64,000 nt of DNA from an uncultured Methylophilaceae bacterium (GCA_903899965.1 CAIULB010000010.1:62001-126000), one strand, 5' to 3'. Numbered from the stretch's first letter, positions 15,857 through 26,045 are shown. Notes: generated by a model from the sequence alone, not told the origin. Numbers and translations are program-made.

Positions 15857-16588
15857 ATGAAGGGACGCAGTCCAATTATTTTTCCACTTATTGTGCTTGG
15901 GGTACTTGCCCTCATCACATTTTGGATTGATAGCACTGTTAAATTAGGCCCTCCCAAAATCGATGGTAGCAATCGTCATGATGTGGATTATTTTGTAGAG
16001 AATTTCGTTACGACCAAAACCGACTTGAACGGTAATTTACGTAATATGCTTGCCGCAACTGAAATGCGACACTACCCAGATAACGACACAACTGAACTGG
16101 TTAGGCCTCGCTATACCCAATACGGCGAAAATAAACCTTATACGCAAATTGAAGCGCAAAAAGGGTTTGTATCAGCCAATGGAGAAGAGATTGAATTTAA
16201 AGGCAATGTGATTATTGTTCGCCAAGCTTTTGAGGGTAGAGGAGAAATGCACCTCAAAACAGACTACCTTAAAGTCTTACCAAAAACTGAATACGCAAGC
16301 ACTGAGAGTGAAGTTCTTATCACCCAGGACCCAAAAACAGTGATTCATGGCACCGGGATGATTTACGACAAAAATGCAAAAGACTTCACCTTGCAAAAAA
16401 GGGTACGGGTGCATTATGAAAAACCGAGTACAAAATCTGCCAAACCGCTATTGCCTAAAGACAGCACAAGCGATAAGGTAAATCCTACAGAAACCACTAA
16501 TAGAACCGCCCAAAATAATAAGGCAAACGATGTTAAACAACCCTCAGACAAATCTCGCAAGTCAAACCGCGAACACAAGAAAAACTGA
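15857..16588 (+). CDS. lptC: LPS export protein LptC
   Basis: A bitopic inner-membrane protein of 243 residues that takes LPS from LptB2FG and passes it to LptA. It has one N-terminal membrane helix (IIFPLIVLGVLALITFWI) and a beta-jellyroll periplasmic domain (about 45-185; GFVSANGEEIEFKGNVIIVR, TEYASTESEVLIT). The last 50 residues are an unusual low-complexity tail rich in Lys, Ser, Asn and Thr, beyond the normal end of the fold. The 3' part overlaps upstream in-frame codons of lptA. Confidence 0.9.
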   Translation: MKGRSPIIFPLIVLGVLALITFWIDSTVKLGPPKIDGSNRHDVDYFVENFVTTKTDLNGNLRNMLAATEMRHYPDNDTTELVRPRYTQYGENKPYTQIEAQKGFVSANGEEIEFKGNVIIVRQAFEGRGEMHLKTDYLKVLPKTEYASTESEVLITQDPKTVIHGTGMIYDKNAKDFTLQKRVRVHYEKPSTKSAKPLLPKDSTSDKVNPTETTNRTAQNNKANDVKQPSDKSRKSNREHKKN

Positions 16589-16601
16589 TTTCGGAGTCAA
16601 T

Positions 16602-17129
16602 ATGGTGCGTCATTTTTTCATTTCATGTTTATTCATCTTTTTTGCAACATCTGCTTTGGCTGAAAAAGCAGATAAAGACAAACCAATTGAAATAGAAGCG
16701 GATACAGTGACTGTTAATGACGCTAAAAAAGTTAGCGTATATACGGGCAACGTCATCGTGACACAAGGCACTTTGCTTATTAAAGCGGATAAATTAGTCG
16801 TACGCGAAGATGAATCAGGCTTTCAACACAGCTCATCTTACGGAACACCAACCACCTTCAAACAAAAGCGTGAAGGCAAAGATGAGTATATGGAAGGCGC
16901 TGCACAGCGTATTGAATATGATGGGCGGATGGACAAAGTTCAGCTTTATACCAAAGCATGGGTAAAAAAAGGTGAGGATATCGTACATGGTGACTACATT
17001 ATGTATGACGCGAATGCGGAATATTCAGAAGTGATTGGCGGTGGCCCTAAGTCAGCCACTCCAGCAACGCCTTCCGGGCGGGTGAAAGCAATTATTCAAC
17101 CTAAAAACAAACCTGTTGATAACAACTAA
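16602..17129 (+). CDS. lptA: Periplasmic LPS-binding protein LptA
   Basis: Forms the periplasmic bridge of the LPS transport machine. 175 residues: a signal peptide ([19 protein letters not shown], cleavage before EKADK), then a beta-jellyroll domain ([41 protein letters not shown]). ATG 16602 follows CGGAG and gives a normal signal peptide; the upstream in-frame extension overlaps lptC and is rejected. It is followed 8 bases later by lptB. Confidence 0.93.
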   Translation: MVRHFFISCLFIFFATSALAEKADKDKPIEIEADTVTVNDAKKVSVYTGNVIVTQGTLLIKADKLVVREDESGFQHSSSYGTPTTFKQKREGKDEYMEGAAQRIEYDGRMDKVQLYTKAWVKKGEDIVHGDYIMYDANAEYSEVIGGGPKSATPATPSGRVKAIIQPKNKPVDNN

Positions 17130-17137
17130 ACGTCGCC

Positions 17138-17860
17138 ATGACTGAATTAATTGTTCAAAATTTACGTAAGCAATATAAAGCTCGCACAGTTGTTCATGAC
17201 ATCTCGCTCAATATCAAAAGCGGTGAAGTTGTTGGTTTACTTGGCCCAAACGGCGCCGGTAAAACTACAAGCTTTTATATGATTGTGGGTTTAGTGCCTT
17301 CAAATGATGGGCGCATTATATTTAATAGCAAAGACATTAGTCGCCTGCCGATTCATCAACGTGCACGCATGGGTATTTCTTACTTACCTCAAGAGCCATC
17401 CATTTTCAGAAAACTAAGTTCAGCAGACAATATCCGTGCCGTGTTAGAACTCCAAGACCTAAGTCCTGATGCTGTTGAAAAACGACTAGATGAATTATTA
17501 GAAGAATTACATATTTCTCACATTCGCGACAATTTGGCGGTGAGCTTATCTGGGGGGGAACGCCGTCGCGTTGAAATTGCGCGTTGCCTAGCAACGAACC
17601 CTAAATTCATTTTATTGGATGAGCCCTTTGCGGGTATCGATCCAATTGCAGTGCTGGATATTCAAAAAACCATTAAGTTTTTAACAGCTAAAAACATTGG
17701 CGTCCTGATTACTGACCACAATGTACGTGAAACCCTTGGCATCTGCGATAGAGCGTATATTGTAAATGAGGGACGCATTTTTGCTTCAGGCACACCAACT
17801 GAGATTATTGAGAACCAAAACGTAAGAGAAGTCTACCTAGGTAAGGATTTCCGCCTGTAA
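17138..17860 (+). CDS. lptB: LPS export ABC transporter ATPase LptB
   Basis: The cytoplasmic ATPase driving LPS extraction with LptF/LptG, which are not in this window. 240 residues: Walker [10 protein letters not shown] at about 35-43, Q-loop YLPQEPSIF, signature [13 protein letters not shown], Walker [13 protein letters not shown] and H-loop TDHNVRET. It is the last lpt gene, and rpoN follows after 27 bases, the usual proteobacterial order. Confidence 0.97.
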   Translation: MTELIVQNLRKQYKARTVVHDISLNIKSGEVVGLLGPNGAGKTTSFYMIVGLVPSNDGRIIFNSKDISRLPIHQRARMGISYLPQEPSIFRKLSSADNIRAVLELQDLSPDAVEKRLDELLEELHISHIRDNLAVSLSGGERRRVEIARCLATNPKFILLDEPFAGIDPIAVLDIQKTIKFLTAKNIGVLITDHNVRETLGICDRAYIVNEGRIFASGTPTEIIENQNVREVYLGKDFRL

Positions 17861-17887
17861 TGGACGAAAAAGCGAATTAAGCGCTAA

Positions 17888-19369
17888 ATGAAACAAAGTT
17901 TACAACTCAAGTTCTCACAAAATCTTGCGCTCACACCGCAACTACAGCAGTCTATTCGCTTACTGCAACTATCATCACAAGAGTTGAATCAAGAATTAGA
18001 AACCATCTTGCAAGAAAACCCCTTGCTTGAGCGCACCGACAAAAACGATGATGGCTCAGAAAACATTAATGAGTTTGCGAGCGAAGGGTTTAACACACAA
18101 GACGCATCTGTCAGCACAAACACTGTTCAAAAAGATGAAGAAAGCGTATCTGAAACTTCCCCTCAAGACTCATTAAACGGAGATTATTTTGGTGGAAGCG
18201 GCAGCCACCGCTGGGAAGAAAATAACAGCCCAGACGACGACAATGACTACACATTCCAGGAGGCCGTAGCGCCAACTTTGCGTGAGCACCTCATCAGCCA
18301 GCTGCAGTTGATGCCGCTTTCGGATCGTGACCAAACCTTATCGAGGTTTTTAGTGGATGCGGTGAATGAGGATGGGTATCTAGAGCAATCTCTAGAAGAG
18401 TTGGAAGCTCTTCTCCCAGAAGAGCTTGAAATTGATATTTTGGAGCTTGAAACCGCGCTAAAACATATCCAACACTTAGATCCGCCTGGCGTTGGGGCAC
18501 GCAATCTAGCAGAATGTCTCATGTTGCAATTAAAACTTCTGCCAGTTGAAATTCGCGAAGAAAATAAAACCGTTTTTGAATTAGCACTACAAATTGCAGA
18601 GCATCATTTGGCAACGCTAGCATCACGTGATTATGCAAGGCTCAAAAAGATCCTGCGTTGCGATGACGAGAACCTTCGTATTGCCCAGCAAACGCTTAAG
18701 CAACTCAACCCAAGGCCAGGTAGTGACTATACAAAGCTAGCTGCGGGGCATTATATTCAGCATGAAATTGTGGTAAAAAAAGTGAAAGGCAATTGGCTTG
18801 CAAGCTTGAATGATGAAGTTGTTCCGAAGTTGCGCATCAACAAACTTTATGCTGATATTTTGAAGCGCAATCGTGATAGTTCTAACCAATATTTAAACAG
18901 CCAGATGCAAGAAGCAAAATGGATGATTAAAAATATAGAGCAACGCTTTTCCACCATTTTGCGTGTGTCACAGGCCATTATTGACCAGCAAAGTAAGTTC
19001 TTTGAGCATGGTGAAATCGCCATGCGACCTTTGGTATTGCGCGAAATTGCTGACGAGCTTGGTCTACATGAGTCTACTGTATCTAGGGTCACTACGCGAA
19101 AGTATATGCTCACACCGCGAGGTGTTTATGAACTAAAATATTTCTTTGGAAGCCACGTTGCGACCGACACGGGTGGCGCTTGTTCAGCGACGGCGATTCG
19201 GGCACTGATTAAACAAATGGTAGCTGAAGAAAATCCTAAAAAACCGCTTTCTGATAATCAATTGACTGAAGTGTTATCGAAGCAAGGCATTGTCGTTGCA
19301 AGACGTACAATTGCCAAATACCGCGAGTCTTTAAACATTCCCGCGGCCAACCAACGCAAGTCCTTATAA
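17888..19369 (+). CDS. rpoN: RNA polymerase sigma-54 factor RpoN
   Basis: A 493-residue sigma-54. The glutamine/leucine-rich activator-interacting region I is at the N-terminus (LTPQLQQSIRLLQLSSQEL, ILQENPLLE). An acidic linker (about 50-120), core-binding domain, HTH (LGLHESTVSRVTTRKYM) and the RpoN box ARRTIAKYRE near residue 475 follow. It directs transcription that depends on AAA+ activators. The one NtrX-type regulator in this window has lost the residues needed for that job. Confidence 0.97.
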   Translation: MKQSLQLKFSQNLALTPQLQQSIRLLQLSSQELNQELETILQENPLLERTDKNDDGSENINEFASEGFNTQDASVSTNTVQKDEESVSETSPQDSLNGDYFGGSGSHRWEENNSPDDDNDYTFQEAVAPTLREHLISQLQLMPLSDRDQTLSRFLVDAVNEDGYLEQSLEELEALLPEELEIDILELETALKHIQHLDPPGVGARNLAECLMLQLKLLPVEIREENKTVFELALQIAEHHLATLASRDYARLKKILRCDDENLRIAQQTLKQLNPRPGSDYTKLAAGHYIQHEIVVKKVKGNWLASLNDEVVPKLRINKLYADILKRNRDSSNQYLNSQMQEAKWMIKNIEQRFSTILRVSQAIIDQQSKFFEHGEIAMRPLVLREIADELGLHESTVSRVTTRKYMLTPRGVYELKYFFGSHVATDTGGACSATAIRALIKQMVAEENPKKPLSDNQLTEVLSKQGIVVARRTIAKYRESLNIPAANQRKSL

Positions 19370-19402
19370 GACTTGCATAATCACCACCAAAAGGAGTAAA
19401 CC

Positions 19403-19729
19403 ATGAATCTACATTTAACTGGGCACCACTTAGAAGTAACTCCTGCTTTGCGTGAATATATCCAAACCAAACTGGCTCGCGTCAGCAATCATTTTGATCA
19501 TATGATTGATGTAAAAGTCACATTGACAGTGGAAAAGCTTGCTCAAAAAGTTGAAGCGACCATCCATGTGCCAGGTGCTGATTTGCACGCTGAAGCAAGT
19601 GATTCAGACATGTACAGCGCTATTGATTTGCTGGCTGACAAGCTTGATCGTCAAGTGTTAAAACATAAAGAAAAACACGCTGACCATCACAAAGCTAACG
19701 GCGCTGTGAAACATCAAGCAACTGAGTAA
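19403..19729 (+). CDS. hpf: Ribosome hibernation promoting factor (short HPF)
   Basis: A 108-residue S30AE-family protein (MNLHLTGHHLEVTPALREYIQ; VEATIHVPGADLHAEASDSDMY) that binds the 30S subunit during slow growth and favours 100S dimers. A strong AAGGAG precedes the start. It has the short form without the C-terminal dimerisation domain, and its His/Lys-rich tail (KHADHHKANGAVKHQ) is low complexity. It sits directly after rpoN, as is usual. Confidence 0.93.
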   Translation: MNLHLTGHHLEVTPALREYIQTKLARVSNHFDHMIDVKVTLTVEKLAQKVEATIHVPGADLHAEASDSDMYSAIDLLADKLDRQVLKHKEKHADHHKANGAVKHQATE

Positions 19730-19747
19730 TTAAATAGGCGAACTCTG

Positions 19748-20698
19748 ATGGCCGAAATTAGCGTACACCAGCTCCACCAAGAAACCCGCCGCAAACTGAA
19801 GCTCACTTGGGTGGCGGGTAAATCTGGCGGTGATAATCTATTAAATAGCGAGACGGTTTCCAAGCCTTCGCTGGCTTTAACTGGTCATCGAAATTTCGTC
19901 CATCCCAATCGCGTCCAAGTGCTTGGCTGTGCAGAAATGGACTATTTAAACGGCCTAAACGAACAAGATCAAAAACAAGCCATTCAACATTTATTTACGC
20001 AAAAATTAGCTGCACTGATTGTTGCAAATGGCGAAAAAGTGCCTGCAGAACTCATCGTTGCTGCTGATAAGAACCAAACCGCCTTAATGACATCGCCACT
20101 AGCCAGTCCTAATTTGATGGACTTATTAAGCCATCATTTAGCGCAAGCATTGGCTGAATCAACCAGTGCACATGGTGTATTTATTGAGGTGCAGGGCTTT
20201 GGTGTCCTAATTAAAGGCAGCCCAGCGATTGGTAAAAGCGAATTAGCGCTAGAGCTGATTTCACGCGGACATCGTCTAGTCGCTGATGATATCGTTGATT
20301 TTTATCGTGTTTCACCAGAACGCATCGAAGGTCGCTGCCCACCATTATTACAAGATTTTTTAGAGGTACGCGGACTTGGTATTTTGAATATCAGAGCACT
20401 ATTTGGCGATAGTGCCGTCAAACCAACCAAGCCTCTTGATTTGATCATTCAACTCGAAATGGCTGACACATTAGCGCCACAAAGCCTCGATAGACTTAAA
20501 ATTAAATCTCATGATGAGGATGTATTAGGCATCAAGGTACAAAAGGTAGTGATTCCTGTAGCTGCTGGCCGCAATATTGCGGTTTTGGTTGAAGTCGCTG
20601 TGCGCAACCACATGCTGTTATTAAGAGGGGTCAATGGAACCAAACAATTTATGGACAGACAATCCCGGGAAATAAAAAACAACGCGAGTAAAAGCTAA
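19748..20698 (+). CDS. hprK: HPr kinase/phosphorylase HprK
   Basis: A bifunctional enzyme that phosphorylates and dephosphorylates HPr on the regulatory serine. 316 residues: an N-terminal domain (1-130), a P-loop GSPAIGKSE at about 158-166, catalytic ADDIVDFYR and the family signature VEVRGLGILNIRALFG. Its substrate serine is present in the HPr downstream. ptsN, which usually lies between hpf and hprK in related bacteria, is missing here. It overlaps rapZ by one base (TAATG). Confidence 0.95.
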   Translation: MAEISVHQLHQETRRKLKLTWVAGKSGGDNLLNSETVSKPSLALTGHRNFVHPNRVQVLGCAEMDYLNGLNEQDQKQAIQHLFTQKLAALIVANGEKVPAELIVAADKNQTALMTSPLASPNLMDLLSHHLAQALAESTSAHGVFIEVQGFGVLIKGSPAIGKSELALELISRGHRLVADDIVDFYRVSPERIEGRCPPLLQDFLEVRGLGILNIRALFGDSAVKPTKPLDLIIQLEMADTLAPQSLDRLKIKSHDEDVLGIKVQKVVIPVAAGRNIAVLVEVAVRNHMLLLRGVNGTKQFMDRQSREIKNNASKS

Positions 20699-21537
20699 TG
20701 CAATTAATTATTGTCACAGGCCTTTCAGGCTCAGGTAAAAGTGTTGTACTTAAAGCCCTTGAGGACACTGGGTACTATTGCGTAGATAATTTACCAGCGA
20801 CCCTACTCCCTCAAATTTATGAAAATTTAAGTAGTAACCAAAAATTAATTGCCGTTAGTACTGATACGCGCAGTGCCGCCTTAGAAGCACTGCCTGAGAA
20901 TATTGAAAAACTTAAAGCACAAGGCGTCAACGTCCAAGTATTATTTCTTGAATCCACAACACAAGCACTAGTAAAGAGATTCAGCGAAACACGCCGTAGA
21001 CATCCACTGAGCAACGACGACATTACGTTGGCAGAAAGCATTGAGTGTGAGCGTAAGTTACTTGGGCCACTTTCTGAATTAGGGCATCACATTGATACAA
21101 GCGACTTAAGCGCAAATACTTTACGTGGCTGGGTCAAAGATTTTGTCGCCCAAGAAAACAAAAATATCACCTTGTTATTCACTTCTTTTGGCTTTAAACA
21201 CGGCATCCCATTGGATGCGGATTTTGTATTTGATGTGCGCTGTTTACCCAACCCACATTACGATCCAAAATTACGCCCAATGACTGGTCGAGATGCGCCT
21301 GTTAAGGCATTTTTAGACAAGCAACCTCTAGTACACGACATGTACCAAGACATTCAAAACTTTGTCGCACGCTGGTTACCCAGCTTTGTACAAGAAAATC
21401 GGAGTTACTTAACGATTGCGATTGGCTGTACCGGCGGGCAACATCGTTCTGTTCATATCGTTGAAGAGCTAGGTAAACATTTTTCACAGCAACAACAAGT
21501 CTTAATCAGACACCGAGAATTGGAACTGTCTCTATGA
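20698..21537 (+). CDS. rapZ: RapZ, RNase adapter / nucleotide-binding protein
   Basis: 279 residues with Walker A GLSGSGKSV at 8-16 and the C-terminal RapZ signature (LTIAIGCTGGQHRSV, FDVRCLPNPHYDP). In enterobacteria RapZ senses glucosamine-6-phosphate and guides RNase E to GlmZ. No GlmY/GlmZ-type RNA is visible here, so its client is unknown. It overlaps both neighbours (1 and 4 bases), indicating a tightly coupled operon. Confidence 0.93.
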   Translation: MQLIIVTGLSGSGKSVVLKALEDTGYYCVDNLPATLLPQIYENLSSNQKLIAVSTDTRSAALEALPENIEKLKAQGVNVQVLFLESTTQALVKRFSETRRRHPLSNDDITLAESIECERKLLGPLSELGHHIDTSDLSANTLRGWVKDFVAQENKNITLLFTSFGFKHGIPLDADFVFDVRCLPNPHYDPKLRPMTGRDAPVKAFLDKQPLVHDMYQDIQNFVARWLPSFVQENRSYLTIAIGCTGGQHRSVHIVEELGKHFSQQQQVLIRHRELELSL

Positions 21538-21959
21538 TTGGTATTTTAATTGTGGCGCATGGCGCACTTGGCGAAAGCCTGATTCAATGCGCAACGCACG
21601 TGATGGGCGCCAGGCCGCCATTATTAGAGCAGTTTGGTATTGATATGCATGATGATCCATCCATCTTATTGCCTGTAATGCAAAAAGTAGTGCAAGACCT
21701 TGATGAAGGAGATGGAGTGCTCATTCTTTCAGACATTTATGGCGCCACACCATGCAACATAGTGAGCAAATTGGTGAAACAAAATAGCGTAGAAGGCATT
21801 GCGGGGGTCAATTTACCAATGCTTGTTCGCGCACTGACCTACCGAAATGGCAATCTGGCAAAACTTACAGAAAAGGCCTTAAGCGGCGGACAAGACGGTG
21901 TGATTAATTTTACTGAAGCTGCCTGTAAAGAATCATCCGTCAAGAAAGCAAGCAAATGA
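21534..21959 (+). CDS. PTS EIIA component, mannose type
   Basis: A 141-residue EIIA-Man/ManX-like domain. The phosphorylatable histidine is His9 in ILIVAHGALGES, and the second block DGVLILSDIYGATPCNIVS is family-typical. No EIIB, EIIC or EIID gene is near, so it probably ends a regulatory phosphorelay (EI to HPr to EIIA) rather than importing a sugar. ATGA overlaps on both sides (rapZ and ptsH). Confidence 0.92.
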   Translation: MIGILIVAHGALGESLIQCATHVMGARPPLLEQFGIDMHDDPSILLPVMQKVVQDLDEGDGVLILSDIYGATPCNIVSKLVKQNSVEGIAGVNLPMLVRALTYRNGNLAKLTEKALSGGQDGVINFTEAACKESSVKKASK

Positions 21960-22222
21960 AACAAGACATTCTCATCATCAACAAACTCGGCCTGCATGCT
22001 CGCGCTTCAACGAAGCTCACGCAAACTGCCAGCCAATTTAAAAGCGACATTTGGATAGAGCGCAACGGACGTCGCGTGAATGCAAAAAGCATTATGGGCG
22101 TCATGATGTTAGCAGCCAGTAAAGGCAGTACTGTTTCACTTGAGGCAACAGGTGTAGATGAATCAGCTGCCATTGAAGCGCTCGTTGAGTTAATTAACAA
22201 TCGTTTTGGTGAGCCAGAATAA
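21956..22222 (+). CDS. ptsH: Phosphocarrier protein HPr
   Basis: An 88-residue HPr. The active-site His is in NKLGLHARASTKLT (EI-dependent phosphorylation), and the regulatory Ser is in NAKSIMGVMML, the HprK site. It passes phosphate from EI to the EIIA encoded just upstream. The 1-base overlap with ptsI (TAATG) couples translation. Confidence 0.96.
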   Translation: MKQDILIINKLGLHARASTKLTQTASQFKSDIWIERNGRRVNAKSIMGVMMLAASKGSTVSLEATGVDESAAIEALVELINNRFGEPE

Positions 22223-23946
22223 TGAGCTTTTCTATTCACGGCGTAGGCGTGTCAAACGGGATTGCCATCGGTCATGCCCATTTGGTTTCGCACGCCCTGT
22301 TAGAGGTTGTTCATTACCAAGTCCCTGAAAATCTAATCGAACAAGAAGTCGCGCGTTTTGATCAGGCGATTAATACCGTCAAGCTTGATTTAGAAACTGT
22401 TAAATCGCAGCTCCCTAACAAGTCTCCAGCCGAACTCGCCGCTTTCATCAATACCCACTTGATGATTTTGAACGACCACACACTCGCTGAAGATCCTAAA
22501 CTCACCATTAAAAACGAACACTGCAATGCTGAATGGGCGCTCAAACAGCAGATGGAAAATATTGTTGAGCAGTTTGACCAAATTGAAGACGAATACCTGC
22601 GTGAACGTAAACATGATGTCGTGCAAGTCGTAGAGCGAATTATTAAAGTCTTGCTTGGACGGCCTAGTCAAGTGCCTGTGCTTGAACAAGAAAAAGCCAT
22701 TATTTTAGTTGCGCACGACATTTCACCTGCGGACGCCATTCAATTTAAGCATCACCAATTTGCTGCTTTTGTAACAGACGTTGGTGGCGCAACCTCGCAC
22801 ACTGCAATCTTGGCACGAAGTTTAAATATTCCGTCGATCGTTGCCCTGCAACGTGCAAGAACACTCATTCGTGATGGCGAATTGCTAATCATAGATGGCA
22901 CGCAAGGCGTTGTCATTGTGAATCCAGATAAAGATACGCTGGCGGAATACAAACTTAAGCAAGAGCAATGGCAAATCGAGCAACAAAAACTCAAGCGCAT
23001 TAAGCTCACCAAAGCAGTCACTTTGGACGGTACAACAATTGATTTATACGCCAATATTGAAGTGCCGGATGACGTTGTTCAGGTGAAGGCTTCGGGCGCT
23101 AGCGGCATCGGCTTATATCGTACTGAATTCTTATTTATGAATCGCCGTGAAGCGCCTAATGAGCAGGAACAATTCGAAGCCTACAAAGCGGTAGCAGAGG
23201 CTATGGATGGAAAACCTGTCACCATTCGAACGCTTGACCTAGGTGCCGACAAACAAATGAACGCCGACACCGAACGCTCATGCACTAATCCAGCGCTAGG
23301 TTTACGTGCGATTCGTTTGTGCTTAGCCGAGCCGCAAATGTTCCATATTCAATTGCGCGCGTTGCTTCGGGCTTCAGCGTTTGGCAACATTAAAATCCTT
23401 ATTCCAATGCTGTCTTCACTCACTGAACTTAGGCAAACATTACTGCTCATTGAGCGCGCAAAACAAAGCTTAAGACTGGAAAAAGCTGAATTTAATAACG
23501 ATATTGAAGTTGGTGGCATGATTGAAATCCCAGCAGCAGCATTGTGCGCAGAAGCCTTTGCTAAGGAGTTAGATTTCTTATCAATTGGCACCAATGATTT
23601 AATTCAATACTCACTCGCTATTGACCGCACTGATGATAGCGTTTCTCACCTTTACAACCCACTTCATCCAGCGATTCTTCAACTCATCGAAATAACACTT
23701 AAAGCTGGAAAAAAGCTAGGCAAAAAGGTCTCGGTTTGCGGTGAAATGGCGGGGGATTCAAAATTAACGCGTCTTTTATTAGGCTTAGGCTTACGCCAAT
23801 TCTCTATGCATCCTTCGCATATTTTGTCAGTCAAGCATCAGGTCTTACAGAGCGATTTAGTTAAGTTGGTGCCCACTGCGCGCAAGATTTTATCTAGCCA
23901 TGATAGTGACAAAATTGAACCTTTAATCCAAAAAATGAATCTCTAA
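22222..23946 (+). CDS. ptsI: PTS enzyme I (phosphoenolpyruvate-protein phosphotransferase)
   Basis: A 574-residue EI. The swivelling domain carries the active His in GGATSHTAILARSLNIPSI (about 188-206). The PEP-binding TIM barrel has GIGLYRTEFLFMNR, TIRTLDLGADKQ and the catalytic Cys in VSVCGEMAGD. It takes phosphate from PEP and passes it to HPr. Last gene of the rpoN-PTS cluster. Confidence 0.96.
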   Translation: MSFSIHGVGVSNGIAIGHAHLVSHALLEVVHYQVPENLIEQEVARFDQAINTVKLDLETVKSQLPNKSPAELAAFINTHLMILNDHTLAEDPKLTIKNEHCNAEWALKQQMENIVEQFDQIEDEYLRERKHDVVQVVERIIKVLLGRPSQVPVLEQEKAIILVAHDISPADAIQFKHHQFAAFVTDVGGATSHTAILARSLNIPSIVALQRARTLIRDGELLIIDGTQGVVIVNPDKDTLAEYKLKQEQWQIEQQKLKRIKLTKAVTLDGTTIDLYANIEVPDDVVQVKASGASGIGLYRTEFLFMNRREAPNEQEQFEAYKAVAEAMDGKPVTIRTLDLGADKQMNADTERSCTNPALGLRAIRLCLAEPQMFHIQLRALLRASAFGNIKILIPMLSSLTELRQTLLLIERAKQSLRLEKAEFNNDIEVGGMIEIPAAALCAEAFAKELDFLSIGTNDLIQYSLAIDRTDDSVSHLYNPLHPAILQLIEITLKAGKKLGKKVSVCGEMAGDSKLTRLLLGLGLRQFSMHPSHILSVKHQVLQSDLVKLVPTARKILSSHDSDKIEPLIQKMNL

Positions 23947-23995
23947 TTTAAATAAGCGTAATAACACGCCACTGCACCACCTAAAGGAACTTGAA

Positions 23996-26044
23996 TTGAC
24001 CGACTTAGCAAATAACCCTCTACTAAATTTTTCTAGCTTACCGAAATTTGACAAAATTAAAGCCGAACACGTTGAGCCCGCTATCGACCATTTACTTGAG
24101 ACTGGTCGTACTTGCGTTGAAAAACTAGCAACTTCAATGGACACGCCAACATGGAAAAATTTTGCTAAACCGCTTGAAGACATGGAAGAAAACCTTTCCC
24201 GTGCTTGGTCACAAGTTGGTCACATGAATGCAGTGATGAATAGCCCAGAACTGCGTGAAGCCTACAATGCAAGCCTGCCTAAACTGACTGATTTTTACTC
24301 AGATTTAGGCCAAGACGAATGCTTGTATGCAAAATTTCGTATGCTTAAAAACAGTACTGAATTTAGCTCACTCAATACGGCTCAACAAAAAATCATTGAG
24401 AATGAATTGCTCGGCTTTCGTTTGGGCGGTGCTGAATTAGCGGAAGCGGAAAAGGCACGTTTCAAAGCAATTCAAGAATCTCTCTCAAAAATCACTACTA
24501 AGTTTGAAGAAAACTTGATGGATACGGTGAATGATTTCAAACATTTTGTCGAAGATATTGGTGAGCTAAAAGGCGTGCCAGAAGATGCTCTGCAAGCCGC
24601 TCAGGAAGCTGCCGCCAGCGATAACAAAACTGGATATAAATTCACGCTACATTTCCCATCTTATATGCCTGTATTGCAATATTGCGAAAACCGCACATTG
24701 CGTGAATTGCTCTACCGCGCTTATGCAACACGCGCTTCAGAGTTCGGGAAATCCGATTGGGATAACACGCCTCTAATCAGAGAAATTCTCAAACTGCGTC
24801 TCGAAGCGGCAACCTTATTGAGTTACAAAAGCTATGCTGAAATGTCCCTTGCCACAAAAATGGCTAATGCACCGTCAGATGTGATTACGTTTTTAGATAA
24901 CTTGGCACAGCGCGCTAAACCTTTCGCAAAGCGTGATATGCAAGAACTCACTGATTACGCAAGCAAGCTGGGCATAAGCGACATGCAAGCTTGGGATGTT
25001 GCGTTTGTCTCTGAAAAATTACGCGAAGAAAAATATGCATTTTCAGATCAAGAGGTAAAACAATACTTCCCTGAAACGCAAGTATTGGCCGGGCTTTTTA
25101 AAGTCGTCGAAACCATTTTTGGTGTCCATGTTAAAAAATCTCAAGCTCCTGTTTGGCATGCCGATGCAGCCTTTTATGAAATTAGCGACAAACAAGGAAA
25201 AGCAATTGGTCAGTTTTATTTAGACTTGTATGCCCGCAACAATAAGCGTGGTGGTGCATGGATGGACGAAGCGATTACGCGTAGAAAACATGACGCTGAT
25301 AATATCGTCAATCCTGTCGCTTATCTCACCTGTAATTTCTCAGCGCCCGTGGGTGACAAACCAGCATTATTTACGCACGATGAAGTCATTACCATGTTCC
25401 ATGAGTTTGGTCATGGCCTGCATCACATGTTGACCAAAGTAGATGACTACGGGGTTTCCGGTATAAAAGGTGTGGAATGGGATGCCGTCGAGCTACCTAG
25501 TCAATTTATGGAAAATTTCTGTTGGGAATGGGATGTGATTCGCCATATGACCAAACACGTAGAAACAGGCGTAAGCTTGCCACGTGAATTGTTCGACAAA
25601 ATGATTGCTGCTAAAAACTTCCAAGCTGGCATGCAAACTGTTCGCCAGATTGAGTTTTCACTTTTTGACATGCGTTTACATGGTGAGTTTGACCCAAATG
25701 GGAAACAAACAGCACTTGATTTAATTGAACAGGTGCGTGACGAAGTTGCTGTGGTTCGACCACCAAAATGGAACCGCTTCCCGAATGGCTTCAGCCATAT
25801 TTTTGCGGGTGGCTACGCTGCAGGTTACTACAGCTATAAGTGGGCGGAAGTGCTTTCAGCCGATGCTTATAGCATGTTTGAAGAAAATGGCGTGCTTTGC
25901 GCAGAAACAGGACAGCGCTTTTGGCATGAAATTTTAGCCAAGGGTGGTTCTAGACCAGCTTTGGAGTCTTTTGTGGCTTTCCGTGGCCGTGCACCAGATA
26001 TAGAGGCACTATTACGCCACAACGGCATGACCGTGGCAGCCTAA
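23996..26044 (+). CDS. prlC: Oligopeptidase A (M3 metallopeptidase)
   Basis: A cytoplasmic zinc peptidase of 682 residues that degrades short peptides, including cleaved signal peptides. The zinc motif is HEFGH in TMFHEFGHGLHHML (about 470), with the downstream glutamate in GIKGVEWDAVELPSQ. The start is TTG 23996 with AAAGGA 7 bases before it, and no better ATG fits. xthA follows after one base. Confidence 0.94.
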   Translation: MTDLANNPLLNFSSLPKFDKIKAEHVEPAIDHLLETGRTCVEKLATSMDTPTWKNFAKPLEDMEENLSRAWSQVGHMNAVMNSPELREAYNASLPKLTDFYSDLGQDECLYAKFRMLKNSTEFSSLNTAQQKIIENELLGFRLGGAELAEAEKARFKAIQESLSKITTKFEENLMDTVNDFKHFVEDIGELKGVPEDALQAAQEAAASDNKTGYKFTLHFPSYMPVLQYCENRTLRELLYRAYATRASEFGKSDWDNTPLIREILKLRLEAATLLSYKSYAEMSLATKMANAPSDVITFLDNLAQRAKPFAKRDMQELTDYASKLGISDMQAWDVAFVSEKLREEKYAFSDQEVKQYFPETQVLAGLFKVVETIFGVHVKKSQAPVWHADAAFYEISDKQGKAIGQFYLDLYARNNKRGGAWMDEAITRRKHDADNIVNPVAYLTCNFSAPVGDKPALFTHDEVITMFHEFGHGLHHMLTKVDDYGVSGIKGVEWDAVELPSQFMENFCWEWDVIRHMTKHVETGVSLPRELFDKMIAAKNFQAGMQTVRQIEFSLFDMRLHGEFDPNGKQTALDLIEQVRDEVAVVRPPKWNRFPNGFSHIFAGGYAAGYYSYKWAEVLSADAYSMFEENGVLCAETGQRFWHEILAKGGSRPALESFVAFRGRAPDIEALLRHNGMTVAA

Positions 26045-26045
26045 T

